The notes beneath the pieces are model-generated. The model was not told where the DNA came from. It did no database searches and saw only the letters and a program-made list of their open reading frames with translations. Below are positions 8,338 through 17,795 of a stretch of DNA of 37,881 nucleotides, piece by piece. How positions within the stretch are numbered: the first letter of the stretch is position 1; the number at the start of each line of letters is the position of its first letter. Origin of the DNA: Rhodocyclales bacterium (GTDB lineage Bacteria; Pseudomonadota; Gammaproteobacteria; Burkholderiales; Rhodocyclaceae); the NCBI GenBank assembly GCA_016235165.1, contig JACRLX010000006.1:1-37881 (forward strand). Direction: 5' to 3'. The position numbers and the translations under genes were made by a program.

Positions 8338-9363
8338 ATGCTGACCCTCGTCGTACCCGGCCTGATCTGGCCGCGCCAGGCCCTGGCCGACCTTACCTGC
8401 GACCTGCCGCTGCCGGCGTTTTCGCTGCTGCTGGGGCGTGGCCGCCTGGGTTCTGCTGCCGCGGCCGACGCCGAAGGGCTCATGGCCGCCGAGCTCGGCG
8501 CCGGCACGTCCGTGGCGGCGGCGGCGCTGCGCCGGCTGGCCTTTGGCCGCAGCCGCGACGATGCGGAATGGCTATGTCTCGATCCGGTACGGCTGCGCTT
8601 CGAGGAACGCAGCATGGTGCTCGACGATCCGACGCAGTTGGACCTCGACGCCAGCGAAGCCGAGGCGCTCGCCGTGTCGCTGGCGCCGACTTTTGCGCCG
8701 CTCGGCGAGTTCGAGCGCCTGGCGCCGCCATGCTGGAACCTGCACCTGCAACGGCCGGCGCCGGCCTTCGCCGCGCTGCAACCGGGCATAGGCCGCGCCG
8801 TCGCGCCGCTGCCGACGCATGCCGACTACCGGCCCTGGCGCCAGGCACTGAACGAGGCGCAGATGGTGCTCCATGCCCACCCGGTGAATCTGGCGCGCGA
8901 AGCCGCCGGGCGGCCGACGGTGAATTCCCTGTGGCCCTGGGGCGGCGGCCGGCCGCTGCCCGCAAGCCCCGGCCGCCACGACCTGCTGTGGGCGGCCGAC
9001 CCGGTGCTGCTGGGCCTCGCCGTATGGCAGGGCGTCGCCCATCGGCCCCTGCCCGCGCGCCTCGACGCCGAGCGCGGCCACTCCACCCTGGCGCTGTTCG
9101 ACGCCCTCGCCGCGCCGGCCCGCCTGGGTGACGCGCTGGCCTGGCGCGACGCCCTCGCCCGACTCGAAGCCGACTGGCTGGCACCGGCCTTGGCCGCCCT
9201 GCGCGCAGGCCGCCTCGATCGCCTGCGCCTGCTCGCCCCCGGCGAACACGGCGGCGTCGAACTGCACGTCGCTCGCAGCGACCTGTGGAAGTTCTGGCGC
9301 AAACCGCGCCCACTGGCGGAAGCCTTCACCCTGACGCCCATGGCTCCGAGAGCCACCCTCTGA
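8338..9363 (+). CDS. RpfE-like / phosphoglycerate-mutase-like protein
   Basis: A 341-residue soluble protein resembling the RpfE type of the Xanthomonas rpf cluster, also annotated as distantly related to cofactor-independent phosphoglycerate mutase. Recognisable stretches are the N-terminal LTLVVPGLIWP and the central block around residues 178-205, with LHAHPVNLAREA, VNSLWPWGGG and LPASPG. From memory, rpfE adjoins recJ in Xanthomonas, and here recJ follows at 9511, which supports the assignment. The biochemical activity of the family is not established. No signal peptide or membrane helix is visible. The ATG is preceded by inverted heptamer repeats and has no recognisable ribosome site; an in-frame alternative start is not obvious. 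Confidence 0.7.
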   Translation: MLTLVVPGLIWPRQALADLTCDLPLPAFSLLLGRGRLGSAAAADAEGLMAAELGAGTSVAAAALRRLAFGRSRDDAEWLCLDPVRLRFEERSMVLDDPTQLDLDASEAEALAVSLAPTFAPLGEFERLAPPCWNLHLQRPAPAFAALQPGIGRAVAPLPTHADYRPWRQALNEAQMVLHAHPVNLAREAAGRPTVNSLWPWGGGRPLPASPGRHDLLWAADPVLLGLAVWQGVAHRPLPARLDAERGHSTLALFDALAAPARLGDALAWRDALARLEADWLAPALAALRAGRLDRLRLLAPGEHGGVELHVARSDLWKFWRKPRPLAEAFTLTPMAPRATL

Positions 9364-9400
9364 TCATGGAACTCTCGCATTCTTGTCCCGCCACGGGCGA

Positions 9401-9468
9401 GCAAAGTCGGCCCGCCCCCCTTCGCCCCCCTCGCGGGGGGTTACTGAATGGCTCGCTGCGCTCGATAT
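9401..9468 (+). repeat. 68-base dispersed repeat, copy 1 (before recJ)
   Basis: Matches 33934-34001 at 64 of 68 positions in the same orientation. Both contain the hairpin CCCCCC-TCGC-GGGGGG (here 9425-9440) followed by TT, then CTGAAYGGCTCGCTGCGCTC. The copy ends 42 bases before the recJ start; the other ends 46 bases before the hslO start. In both, AGCGATC follows shortly after the repeat (here 9473-9479). It may work as a terminator or leader structure, or be a mobile extragenic element. Confidence 0.9.
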
Positions 9469-9510
9469 CACAAGCGATCCATCCTGGTATATCACGCTGA
9501 AAGCCACCGC

Positions 9511-11205
9511 ATGACCCGCATCACCGTCCGCGACGTCCCGCCGCGAGCCGTCTGGAGCCTGGAACAAGGCGGCGTGCATCCCCTACTGGCCAGGCTCTAC
9601 GCCGCGCGCGGCGTGCGCAGCATGGACGAACTCGACACCCGTGCCAGCGCCCTGCTGCCGCCCGATGAACTGAAAGGCATCGTCGCCGCCGCCCGGCGCC
9701 TGGCCGAGGCCATCGCCGCCGGCCAGCGCCTGCTGATCGTCGCCGACTACGATTGCGACGGCGCCACCGGCTGCGCCGTCGGCCTGCGCGCCTTGCGCAT
9801 GATGGGCGCCGCGGTGGACTACCTGGTACCTGATCGTTTCACGCTCGGTTACGGGCTGTCGCCGGAAGTGGCGCGACTGGCCGCGACGCGCAAGCCCGAC
9901 CTGGTGATCACGGTGGATAACGGCATCGCCAGCGTCGAGGGCGTCGCCGAGCTCAGGCGCCTCGACATCGACACGCTGATCACCGACCATCACCTGCCTG
10001 GCGCGCAACTGCCGGATGCCGTCGCCATCGTCAATCCCAACCAGCCCGGCTGCGGCTTCCCGAGCAAGGCGCTGGCCGGCGTCGGCGTGATGTTCTACCT
10101 GATGCTGGCCACCCGTGCGGAACTACGCCGGCGCGGCAGCTATGCGACACAGCCGGAACCCAGGCTCGCCGCCCTGCTCGACCTCGTGGCGCTGGGCACG
10201 GTGGCCGACGTGGTGCCGCTCGACCACAACAACCGCGTCCTGGTGGCGCAGGGCCTGGCGCGAATTCGCAGCGGCCGCATGCAGCCGGGCATCGCCGCCC
10301 TGCTCGCCATCGCCGGCCGCGAACCGGCCCGTGCCGCCGGCTTCGACCTCGGATTCGCCATCGGCCCGCGCCTGAATGCCGCCGGGCGCCTGGCCGACAT
10401 GGCGCTGGGCATCGAATGCCTGATCACCGACGATCCGGCGCGAGCCATGAACATCGCCCAGCAACTCGACGCCATCAACCGCGAGCGACGCAGCATCGAG
10501 GCCGACATGCGCGACGACGCCGAACTGCTGCTGGCCAGGCTCGACCCAGGCAGCCGCGCCAGCCTGACGCTGTTCGATCCGGGCTGGCATCAAGGCGTGA
10601 TCGGCATCCTCGCCGGGCGCGTCAAGGAAAAGCTGCACCGCCCCACCTTCGCCTTCGCCCCCGGCAACGACGGCGAGCTGAAGGCTTCCGGCCGCTCCAT
10701 CCCCGGCCTGCATCTGCGCGACGCGCTCGACCTGGTGGCCAAGCGCCACCCCGACCTGCTGCTGCGCTTCGGCGGCCACGCCGCCGCCGCCGGCCTGAGC
10801 CTGCGCGCGGCCGACCTGCCGCGCTTCGAGACCGCCTTCGAACAGGTCTGCGGCGAGCTGCTGTCGCCGGCGGAACTCTCGCGCAGCCTGGAAACCGACG
10901 GCGCGCTGGAATCCGGCTACTACTCTATCGATGCCGTGCGCATGATGCAGCAGGAAGTCTGGGGCCAGGGCTTTCCGCCGCCGCTGTTCGCCGACCGTTT
11001 CGACGTAATCAGCCAGCGCATCCTCAAGGACAAACACCTCAAGCTCAAGCTGCAAAAGGGCACCCAGCGTTACGACGCGATCCGCTTCAATGCCGCCGAG
11101 GCGGCACCGGATCGCATCACGGCCGCATTTCGCGTCGATATCAACGAGTGGAACGGCACCCAGAGCGTGCAACTGCTGCTGGAGCACTTCGAAGCCGCGA
11201 CCTGA
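9511..11205 (+). CDS. recJ: Single-stranded-DNA-specific exonuclease RecJ
   Basis: A 564-residue 5'-3' single-strand exonuclease of the DHH phosphoesterase superfamily, acting in recombination, mismatch repair and RecFOR-type repair. Motif I is ADYDCDGATG (Asp79, Asp81, Asp83), motif III is TDHHLPG (Asp159-His161), and the DHHA1 domain carries RFGGHAAAAGLSL near residue 420. The C-terminal OB domain ends SVQLLLEHFEA. Length fits the family (about 560-580). The frame is open from 9448, but I chose ATG 9511 because family homology begins there; the upstream codons come from the dispersed repeat region. It ends stop-to-stop with the diguanylate cyclase gene: TGATCA spans both stop codons. Confidence 0.96.
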   Translation: MTRITVRDVPPRAVWSLEQGGVHPLLARLYAARGVRSMDELDTRASALLPPDELKGIVAAARRLAEAIAAGQRLLIVADYDCDGATGCAVGLRALRMMGAAVDYLVPDRFTLGYGLSPEVARLAATRKPDLVITVDNGIASVEGVAELRRLDIDTLITDHHLPGAQLPDAVAIVNPNQPGCGFPSKALAGVGVMFYLMLATRAELRRRGSYATQPEPRLAALLDLVALGTVADVVPLDHNNRVLVAQGLARIRSGRMQPGIAALLAIAGREPARAAGFDLGFAIGPRLNAAGRLADMALGIECLITDDPARAMNIAQQLDAINRERRSIEADMRDDAELLLARLDPGSRASLTLFDPGWHQGVIGILAGRVKEKLHRPTFAFAPGNDGELKASGRSIPGLHLRDALDLVAKRHPDLLLRFGGHAAAAGLSLRAADLPRFETAFEQVCGELLSPAELSRSLETDGALESGYYSIDAVRMMQQEVWGQGFPPPLFADRFDVISQRILKDKHLKLKLQKGTQRYDAIRFNAAEAAPDRITAAFRVDINEWNGTQSVQLLLEHFEAAT

Positions 11206-14200
11206 TCAGGCCTCGCGCGGTTCCGCCGCCGGACCGGGGAACAACTCCTCGGCGCCGCAGGCAACACCGAACAGGTTGCCCTGGAAGGCGTGGCAACCAT
11301 GCACCATCAGGAAATCGCGCTGGCCGGCGGTTTCGACGCCCTCGGCGATCACCGCCAGGCCCAGGTTCTGCCCCAGCGCGATCACGGTGCGGGCGATGGC
11401 TGCGTCGTTGGCATCGCTCAGCACGTCGCGCACGAAGGACTGGTCGATCTTCAGCTGCGCCAGCGGCAGGCGTTTCAGGTAGTAGAGCGAGGAATAGCCG
11501 GTGCCGAAGTCGTCGAGCGCGAAGCTGATGCCCAGGGCGCGCAACTGCGTCATGCGCGCCACCACGTCCTCGATATCGTGCAGCAGCAGGCTTTCCGTCA
11601 CTTCCAGCTTGAGCCGGCGCGGATCGGCGCCGGTGGCGGCAAGCACGGCCTTGACCTGGTCGACGAAATCGGCCTGGTGGAACTGGCGGCTGCTGACATT
11701 GACCGCGATGTCGAGCCGCTCACGCCCAGGCTGGCGCGCCCATGCCGCCAACTGATGGCAGGCGGTTTCGAGCACCCAGCGGCCGAGCGGCATGATCAGG
11801 CGCGTCGACTCGGCCTGGTCGATGAACTCCGCCGGCATCACCAGGCCACGGCGCGGATGTAGCCAGCGCAGCAGCGCCTCGACGCCGGTCATGCGGCCGC
11901 TGCCGTCGACCTGCGGCTGGTAGTGCAGCGCGAACTGGCTTTCGGCGATCGCTGCGCGCAGATCGGTATCCAGCGTGGCACGGGCCGAGACCGCGGCCTG
12001 CATCTGCGGATCGAAAAAGCGCAAGGTGTTGCGGCCGGCCGCCTTGGCCTGGTACATGGCGGTGTCGGCACGCTTGAGCAGTTCCTCCACCGCGACATCG
12101 TGGTCGCGAAACAGGGTGATGCCGATGCTGGAGGTGCAGTGATAGCTGCGTGTATTGGCCTCGCCGCCGGCCAGGCTGAGGTCGAGCAGGTAGGGCTGGT
12201 TCAGCGCGCCCTGGATCTTGACCGCCACGCTCTCGGCCTGCATCGCCGCGAGCAGGCCGGCGTCGAGTTCCTCGAGGATGACGACGAACTCGTCGCCGCC
12301 GAGGCGCGCCACGGTGTCGCATTCGCGGATGCAGGATTCCAGGCGCGCCGCCACCTCGATCAGGAACTGGTCGCCGACGTCGTGACCGAGGGTATCGTTG
12401 AGCGTCTTGAAATCATCGAGGTCGAACAACATCAACGCGCCGTGGCGTCCATGCCGCGCGCTGGCGGTCAGCGCCTGGCGCAGGCGGTCGAGCATCAGGC
12501 GCCGATTGGGCAAATGGGTCAGGACATCATAGAAAGCCAGGTGGCGGATCTCGTCCTCGGCGGCGCGGCGCTGGGTAATGTCGGTAAAGGTGCCGACATA
12601 ATGGCTGATCCCGCCATCGCCGCGTCGCACGGCGGTAATGCTGGTCCAGGCGGGAAATATTTCGCCGTTCTTGCGCCGGTTCCAGATCTCGCCGCTCCAG
12701 GTGCCCTTGCCGACTATCGCCTCCCACATGGCTTGGTAGAAGGCCGGTTCGTGGCGTCCCGACTTGAGCAGGCGCGGCGTCTGGCCGACCGCGTCGCCCG
12801 CCTCGTAGCCGGTGATTTCGCAGAAGCTGCGATTGACGCGCAGGATCTTCTTTTCGGCATCGGTGACCAGCATGCCTTCGTGCGATTCGAAGGTGATCGC
12901 CGCCACCTGCAAATCGGCCTCGATCCGCTTGCGCTGCGTGATGTCGATGAAGCTGACGCGCACCAGGCGGCGGTCGGTGGCCGGCAGGCGCACCAGGCGC
13001 ATCTCGCAGCGCACCAGTTCGCCCCGCGCGTTGCACAGGGTACGATCGAACAGCGCCTGTTCGCCGGACATGGCACGCGCCAGCATCTCGTCCGCCAACA
13101 CGGTGGCGGTCTTGCCGCCATGGATGCCAGGCGGATAGAAACGGGCCGCGGAAGCGGTCAGCAATTCCTCGCGCGGACAGCAAAACAGCGCCTCGGCGCG
13201 CGGATTGGCATCCACGAAGCGATCGGCATCCGCGTCATAGACGACAATGGGTTCCGGCGCGTGGTCGATCAGCACCCGCAGCCGCGCTTCGGATTCGCGC
13301 AAGGAACGGGTCATGTCGCGCGCCAGGCCCAGGGCGTGGTCGCGGCGCGTACTCAGCACCCAGGCGGCGAACGCGGCCAGCAGGCTGAACATCATGCCGC
13401 CGATCAGCATCTGCTGCGGATGCCCGTCCTCGACCCGGGTGTCGAACTCCGGCAGGCTGGCGAAATCGAGGCGCCATTGGCGGCCGCCGAAACTGAAGGA
13501 TTCGCTGTGCGTCAAGCGCGCCTGACCCTGCGGTGAATTCGCGTGGCTCCGGTAATACAGCGCATCGGGATGCCGCGTGTCGCCGTCATGGATGGTCAAT
13601 GCGATGCCTCGCCGGGCGGGATGAAACAGCTCGTCCATCAGCACCGGCATGCGGAAGGGGCTGAGGACGAAACCACCTTGACTGCCGTCGGCGCGCGGCG
13701 GCACCGGCAAATACATGATGAAGGCCGGCATTTGCCGCCCCTGCTCGTCGATATTCAGTTTCGCCAGCCTGGCAATCGCCGGCTCGCCACTGTCACGGGC
13801 ACGTTGCATGGCGGCGCGATGCTCCGCGTCCTGCCACACGTCGTAGCCCAATGCGCGCCGGTTGCCGGCGTCTTCGGGCGCCATGAAAACGTTGATCACA
13901 TAACGTTCGCGCCGTCCCGGCGGCCGCACCGAGAAATCCGCGACGCCGGCGGCACGCATTTCGCGCAGCAGCGCATTCAGGCCGGACTCATCGACGTCGC
14001 GCGCAAAGAACATCCCCCGCATCGCGGGAAAGTCCTTTTCCAGACGCAGGCTGCGAACAAAATCCGCCCAATCCCTGCTCGTCACCTCGTCGCTGGCATT
14101 GAACAGCGCGACCGCCGCGCGCAGGGCGCGCGCGTTGCCGGTGAGGCGGGCATTCAGGTCAGTGCGGAGCTTGGCCAGTTCGGCCTCGAACTCCACGCGC

Positions 14201-14346
14201 AAATGGCGTTCGACTTCCATCCGGCTGTGCTGCCATACCGCCAGGGTGAGGGCCAGTGTGCACGCCAGTGTCAGCAGCACCGGGCGCATGCCACCATGGG
14301 GTCGCTGCAAAGGCTCGGGAGCTGCGGGCTGCGGGTCGGGGGGCAT
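11206..14346 (-). CDS. CHASE-PAS-PAS-GGDEF-EAL c-di-GMP signalling protein
   Basis: A 1046-residue inner-membrane sensor for cyclic di-GMP metabolism. Order: helix at about 21-40, periplasmic CHASE domain (about 60-290), second helix near 315-335, PAS (about 355-455), PAS with C-terminal motif (about 475-590), GGDEF domain (about 605-770) and EAL domain (about 795-1030). The cyclase motif RLGGDEF is intact (GGDEF 683-687) and is preceded by an RECD inhibitory site. The phosphodiesterase side keeps EALLRW (823-828), [33 protein letters not shown] and AEGVET, so both activities are possible. The ligand of the CHASE domain is unknown. An alternative start is Met20. It converges with recJ without a gap. 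Confidence 0.94.
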   Translation of the reverse strand: MPPDPQPAAPEPLQRPHGGMRPVLLTLACTLALTLAVWQHSRMEVERHLRVEFEAELAKLRTDLNARLTGNARALRAAVALFNASDEVTSRDWADFVRSLRLEKDFPAMRGMFFARDVDESGLNALLREMRAAGVADFSVRPPGRRERYVINVFMAPEDAGNRRALGYDVWQDAEHRAAMQRARDSGEPAIARLAKLNIDEQGRQMPAFIMYLPVPPRADGSQGGFVLSPFRMPVLMDELFHPARRGIALTIHDGDTRHPDALYYRSHANSPQGQARLTHSESFSFGGRQWRLDFASLPEFDTRVEDGHPQQMLIGGMMFSLLAAFAAWVLSTRRDHALGLARDMTRSLRESEARLRVLIDHAPEPIVVYDADADRFVDANPRAEALFCCPREELLTASAARFYPPGIHGGKTATVLADEMLARAMSGEQALFDRTLCNARGELVRCEMRLVRLPATDRRLVRVSFIDITQRKRIEADLQVAAITFESHEGMLVTDAEKKILRVNRSFCEITGYEAGDAVGQTPRLLKSGRHEPAFYQAMWEAIVGKGTWSGEIWNRRKNGEIFPAWTSITAVRRGDGGISHYVGTFTDITQRRAAEDEIRHLAFYDVLTHLPNRRLMLDRLRQALTASARHGRHGALMLFDLDDFKTLNDTLGHDVGDQFLIEVAARLESCIRECDTVARLGGDEFVVILEELDAGLLAAMQAESVAVKIQGALNQPYLLDLSLAGGEANTRSYHCTSSIGITLFRDHDVAVEELLKRADTAMYQAKAAGRNTLRFFDPQMQAAVSARATLDTDLRAAIAESQFALHYQPQVDGSGRMTGVEALLRWLHPRRGLVMPAEFIDQAESTRLIMPLGRWVLETACHQLAAWARQPGRERLDIAVNVSSRQFHQADFVDQVKAVLAATGADPRRLKLEVTESLLLHDIEDVVARMTQLRALGISFALDDFGTGYSSLYYLKRLPLAQLKIDQSFVRDVLSDANDAAIARTVIALGQNLGLAVIAEGVETAGQRDFLMVHGCHAFQGNLFGVACGAEELFPGPAAEPREA

Positions 14347-14534
14347 CGAAGACGAAGGGAACGCTGGCTATGCAGCGCAAATTCTACATGCTGCGGCCAT
14401 TACGCTTGATTCAAAAGCAAAAAATCTTGCCCCGGGAAGGCAGCGCCCCCCCACGCCTGGCTTCCAGTCCGGACCACGGGGCGCGGCGCACACCGTATAA
14501 TCGCGCCCCTTCGCCCTTCCCCACCCCCGCTGCC
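14347..14534. promoter_or_regulatory. Divergent gap with -10-like box before prfC
   Basis: A 188-base divergent region between the c-di-GMP gene and prfC. A perfect TATAAT lies at 14496-14501, 33 bases before the prfC GTG start, on the plus strand. No good -35 hexamer is visible at the proper spacing. Nothing else of note is seen in the region. Confidence 0.35.
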
Positions 14535-16109
14535 GTGTCCCAGCTCGACCAGGAACTTGCCCGTCGCCGCACTTTCGCCATCATCTCCCACCCCGATGCC
14601 GGCAAGACCACGCTGACCGAAAAGCTGCTCTGGTTTGGCGGCGCGATCCAGGTCGCCGGCGAGGTGCGTGCGAGGAAGGCCAGCCGCCACGCCACCTCGG
14701 ACTGGATGGAACTGGAAAAGCAGCGCGGCATCTCGGTCACCAGCTCGGTGATGCAGTTCCCCTACCGCGAATGCATGGTCAACCTGCTCGACACGCCGGG
14801 CCACGAGGATTTCTCGGAAGACACCTACCGCACCCTGACCGCGGTCGACTCCGCCGTCATGGTGATCGACTCGGTCAACGGCGTCGAGGCGCAGACCATC
14901 AAGCTGCTCAATGTCTGCCGCCTGCGCGACACGCCAATACTCACCTTCATCAACAAGCTCGACCGCGAAGGCCGTCCGCCGATCGAGCTGCTCGACGAGA
15001 TCGAATCCGTGCTGGAAATCCAGTGCGCACCGATGACCTGGCCGATCAGCATGGGCAAGCGTTTTCGTGGCGTGTACCATCTTTACGACGACAGCATCAG
15101 CTTCTTCGACGCGCAAGCCGAGAAGGGCACGGCCGAGGTCATCAAGGGGCTGCACAACCCCCGCCTCGACCAGCTGATCCCCGACCAGGCCGAGGAACTG
15201 CGCATGGAAGTCGAGCTGGTGCGCGGCGCCTCGCATACCTTCGATCGCGCCGCCTACCTCGCCGGCAAGCAGACGCCGGTGTTCTTCGGCTCGGCGATCA
15301 ACAATTTCGGCGTGCAGTCGCTGCTCGATGCGGTGGTCGAGCTATCGCCGCCACCGCAGCCGCGCGCCACCGAAACCCGCAGCGTGCAGCCCGGCGAACC
15401 AAAGTTCACCGGCTTCGTCTTCAAAATCCAGGCCAACATGGACCCCAGGCACCGCGACCGCATCGCTTTCGTGCGTGTCTGTTCGGGCAAGTTCGAGCGC
15501 GGCATCAAGCTGCGCCAGCGTTCGACCGGCAAGATCCTGGCGGTGAACAACGCCATCACCTTCATGGCCCAGGACCGCAACACCACCGACGAAGCCTGGC
15601 CCGGCGACATCCTCGGCATTCCCAACCACGGCACGGTGCTGCTGGGCGATGCCTTCAGCGAAGGCGAGGACCTCAAATTCACCGGTATCCCCTGCTTCGC
15701 GCCGGAACACTTCCGCCGCGCCCAGATCAGGAATCCGCTGAAAATGAAGCAGTTGCAGAAAGGCTTGCAGCAGCTGGCCGAGGAAGGCGCGACGCAACTG
15801 TTCAAGCCCATCCACAGCAACGACCTGATCCTCGGCGCGGTCGGCACCCTGCAATTCGACGTGGTGGCCCATCGCCTCGAATTCGAATACGGCGTCGATT
15901 GCATCTTCGAAGCCTACCCGGTGGCCACCGCGCGCTGGCTGCGCGGCGATGATGCCGCCATCCGCGCCCTGGCCGACAAATCAGGCGTCAACGTGGCACT
16001 GGACGGCGCCGGCGACTATGTCTATCTGGCGCCCAACCGCGTCAATCTCTCGATGACCCAGGAGCGGCATCCCGAGGTGGTGTTCCTGGAGACGCGGGAG
16101 ATTCATTAA
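14535..16109 (+). CDS. prfC: Peptide chain release factor 3 (RF3)
   Basis: A 524-residue translational GTPase that recycles RF1/RF2 from the ribosome after peptide release. G1 is SHPDAGKTT (18-26), switch II/G3 is [14 protein letters not shown], and G4 is NKLDRE, followed by the RF3-specific domains ([20 protein letters not shown] near 395). Length fits E. coli RF3 (529). The frame is open from 14256, but the family begins [20 protein letters not shown], so the start is the GTG at 14535; there is no in-frame ATG nearby and the ribosome site is weak. It converges with the FHA gene, with 28 GC-rich bases between. Confidence 0.95.
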   Translation: MSQLDQELARRRTFAIISHPDAGKTTLTEKLLWFGGAIQVAGEVRARKASRHATSDWMELEKQRGISVTSSVMQFPYRECMVNLLDTPGHEDFSEDTYRTLTAVDSAVMVIDSVNGVEAQTIKLLNVCRLRDTPILTFINKLDREGRPPIELLDEIESVLEIQCAPMTWPISMGKRFRGVYHLYDDSISFFDAQAEKGTAEVIKGLHNPRLDQLIPDQAEELRMEVELVRGASHTFDRAAYLAGKQTPVFFGSAINNFGVQSLLDAVVELSPPPQPRATETRSVQPGEPKFTGFVFKIQANMDPRHRDRIAFVRVCSGKFERGIKLRQRSTGKILAVNNAITFMAQDRNTTDEAWPGDILGIPNHGTVLLGDAFSEGEDLKFTGIPCFAPEHFRRAQIRNPLKMKQLQKGLQQLAEEGATQLFKPIHSNDLILGAVGTLQFDVVAHRLEFEYGVDCIFEAYPVATARWLRGDDAAIRALADKSGVNVALDGAGDYVYLAPNRVNLSMTQERHPEVVFLETREIH

Positions 16110-16137
16110 CCTGCCCCGGCCGGCGCGGCGGCGCGCC

Positions 16138-16803
16138 TCACTCGACGACGAATCGATACGAGTCGCCGCCGGCACTGCCGAATTGAAGGATGTCGCCATT
16201 GCCCAGCGCCGCCTCGCTGACGGCAACGTCGAGCTTCCGGTTGAGAAAGGTACCGTTCAGCGACTGGTAGTCGCGCAAGGTCGGCTGTCCGTCGACCATG
16301 CCGATCCAGGCATGATGGGCGGATACGCGGCCGTCGATGATGATCACGTCGTTGTCCTTGGCACGGCCGATGGTCAGGCCAAGCGCGGGTATCGAAAACC
16401 GCAGGCCTTTCTGACGCCCGTCGAGGCAGACCAGGGCCGGCATGCCGCCCGGCGCGCCGGCGGTCGCCGGCGTTGCTTCGGCGCGCACCAACAGGCGTGT
16501 CTTGGTCGGATCGAAGGCCTCACTGGCAGGCGCCTCCTCGACCACGGCCGCGGTCGCCTCCTTTGCCGCGACATCGGATGGCGGCAAGGCGACGGACGCG
16601 CTTGCCGCCGGCCCTGCGGGTGTCTCGCCCGCCTCGGCGCCAGGTGCCGCCTTGCTCGCCACCGCACCGGCGAGGACTTGCGCATGCAAGGCTTCCAGCT
16701 CAAGCTCCCGTGCCCGCGCGCGTCGATAGTTCTGCATCAAGGTAAACACGATACCCAGCATCACGGCCGCGAACGCGGTCCAGAATACGAAATCCCTCAA
16801 CAT
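16138..16803 (-). CDS. Membrane-anchored FHA-domain protein
   Basis: A 221-residue protein with one N-terminal helix (about 5-23, FVFWTAFAAVMLGIVFTLMQ), a basic and coiled stretch (RRARARELELEALHAQ), an Ala/Pro-rich linker to about 125, and a C-terminal FHA domain (about 130-220). FHA hallmarks are present: LTIGRAKDNDVII, the SAHH motif and SLNGTFLN, which together bind phosphothreonine. The domain should face the cytoplasm. FHA proteins usually recruit partners phosphorylated by Ser/Thr kinases; no such kinase of the Hanks type is in the window. It lies 97 bases downstream of the transglycosylase gene on the same strand. Confidence 0.88.
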   Translation of the reverse strand: MLRDFVFWTAFAAVMLGIVFTLMQNYRRARARELELEALHAQVLAGAVASKAAPGAEAGETPAGPAASASVALPPSDVAAKEATAAVVEEAPASEAFDPTKTRLLVRAEATPATAGAPGGMPALVCLDGRQKGLRFSIPALGLTIGRAKDNDVIIIDGRVSAHHAWIGMVDGQPTLRDYQSLNGTFLNRKLDVAVSEAALGNGDILQFGSAGGDSYRFVVE

Positions 16804-16900
16804 TCAATCCTTTTGCTTGTCCGGCGATCGCCGCTGCGCCACGGGGCAGGCATTTTGCCCCAGCTTGCGGTACCGCGGCATTGCACTCGCGAGGTCAACG

Positions 16901-17764
16901 CTAGCCCTGGCCGGAACGGACCGCATGCCGGCCGGCGAAGAACAGCACGCGGCGCACGTAGTCGCGGGTTTCGCGGTAAGGGGGGATTCCCCGGTGCCGC
17001 TCGACCGCGCCCTCGCCGGCGTTGTAGGCCGCCGCGACCAGTTCCCAGTCGCCGCCGAAGCGCACGCCAAGCCACTTCAGGTAGGCCAGGCCGCCCTTGA
17101 CGTTGGCTTCGACATCCCAGGGATCGAGCACGCCGAAGCGCTGCTGGGTGCCGGGGATCAGTTGCATCACGCCCTCGGCATTTTTCGGCGAGCGCGCGCC
17201 GGGGTTCAGGTTGGATTCAACCAGGGCCACGGCGATGGCCAGGCGTGCATCGACCTGATGGCGCGGTGCCAGGCGGCGGATCAGGTCGGCGATGCCGCGC
17301 TTGACCGGCGTCAGCCCCGCCAGGTAGCCGTCGAGGTCGAAGCGCTGCCGTTCCAGGCCGGCGACGAACTTGCCGCAATCGTCTTCCAGGGCGGCGGCTT
17401 CGACCGTCTGATCGAAGGCATCCTCCGCCGCGCGATGGCCGAGGCGCGCGGCAAGGGCGAAATAGGCATTGGCCAGTGCCGCATTGCGGATGTAGTCCGG
17501 CCCGAGGGCAAGCACGCGTCCGACGCGAAAGTAGCCCTCGGCGCTGCCCAGGGTGCCGGCATGGCAGTACAGCGCGATGGCCAGTTCGGGATTACGCCCC
17601 AGCCCGCTGCCGAGTTCGGCGGCGAGGCCTTGCTCCAGGACCGATGCCACGCGCGGCGCCTCGATCTCCTGGTCTTCGGCAAGCACCGGCGCGGCCAGGC
17701 CGAGCAGCAGCGCGGGCAGCACGAAACAACGCCGCAGGAAGGCCGGCAGGGATGGGGGCGACAT
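16901..17764 (-). CDS. Lytic transglycosylase with Sel1-like repeats
   Basis: A 287-residue periplasmic murein-cleaving protein. Order: signal peptide (FVLPALLLGLAAPVLA, cleavage near residue 29), two Sel1/TPR-like repeats (about 57-112), a spacer, then an SLT domain (about 165-275). The catalytic glutamate is Glu183 (ALVESNLNPGARS), followed by GVMQLIPGTQQRFG and AAYNAGEGAV, the standard SLT motifs. These enzymes open glycan strands by forming 1,6-anhydroMurNAc ends. It follows the decarboxylase gene by 31 bases on the same strand and may be co-transcribed with it and the FHA gene, though I see no functional link. Confidence 0.9.
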   Translation of the reverse strand: MSPPSLPAFLRRCFVLPALLLGLAAPVLAEDQEIEAPRVASVLEQGLAAELGSGLGRNPELAIALYCHAGTLGSAEGYFRVGRVLALGPDYIRNAALANAYFALAARLGHRAAEDAFDQTVEAAALEDDCGKFVAGLERQRFDLDGYLAGLTPVKRGIADLIRRLAPRHQVDARLAIAVALVESNLNPGARSPKNAEGVMQLIPGTQQRFGVLDPWDVEANVKGGLAYLKWLGVRFGGDWELVAAAYNAGEGAVERHRGIPPYRETRDYVRRVLFFAGRHAVRSGQG

Positions 17765-17795
17765 GCCGCTAGCCTAGCGTATTTTTAGCCCTCGC

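Noticed and set aside
11203-11208. TGATCA palindrome as a regulatory site
   Set aside because: It is simply the abutting stop codons of the convergent recJ and c-di-GMP genes.
11923-13536. A 537-codon plus-strand frame inside the c-di-GMP gene
   Set aside because: Antisense to intact PAS and GGDEF domains; no family features of its own.
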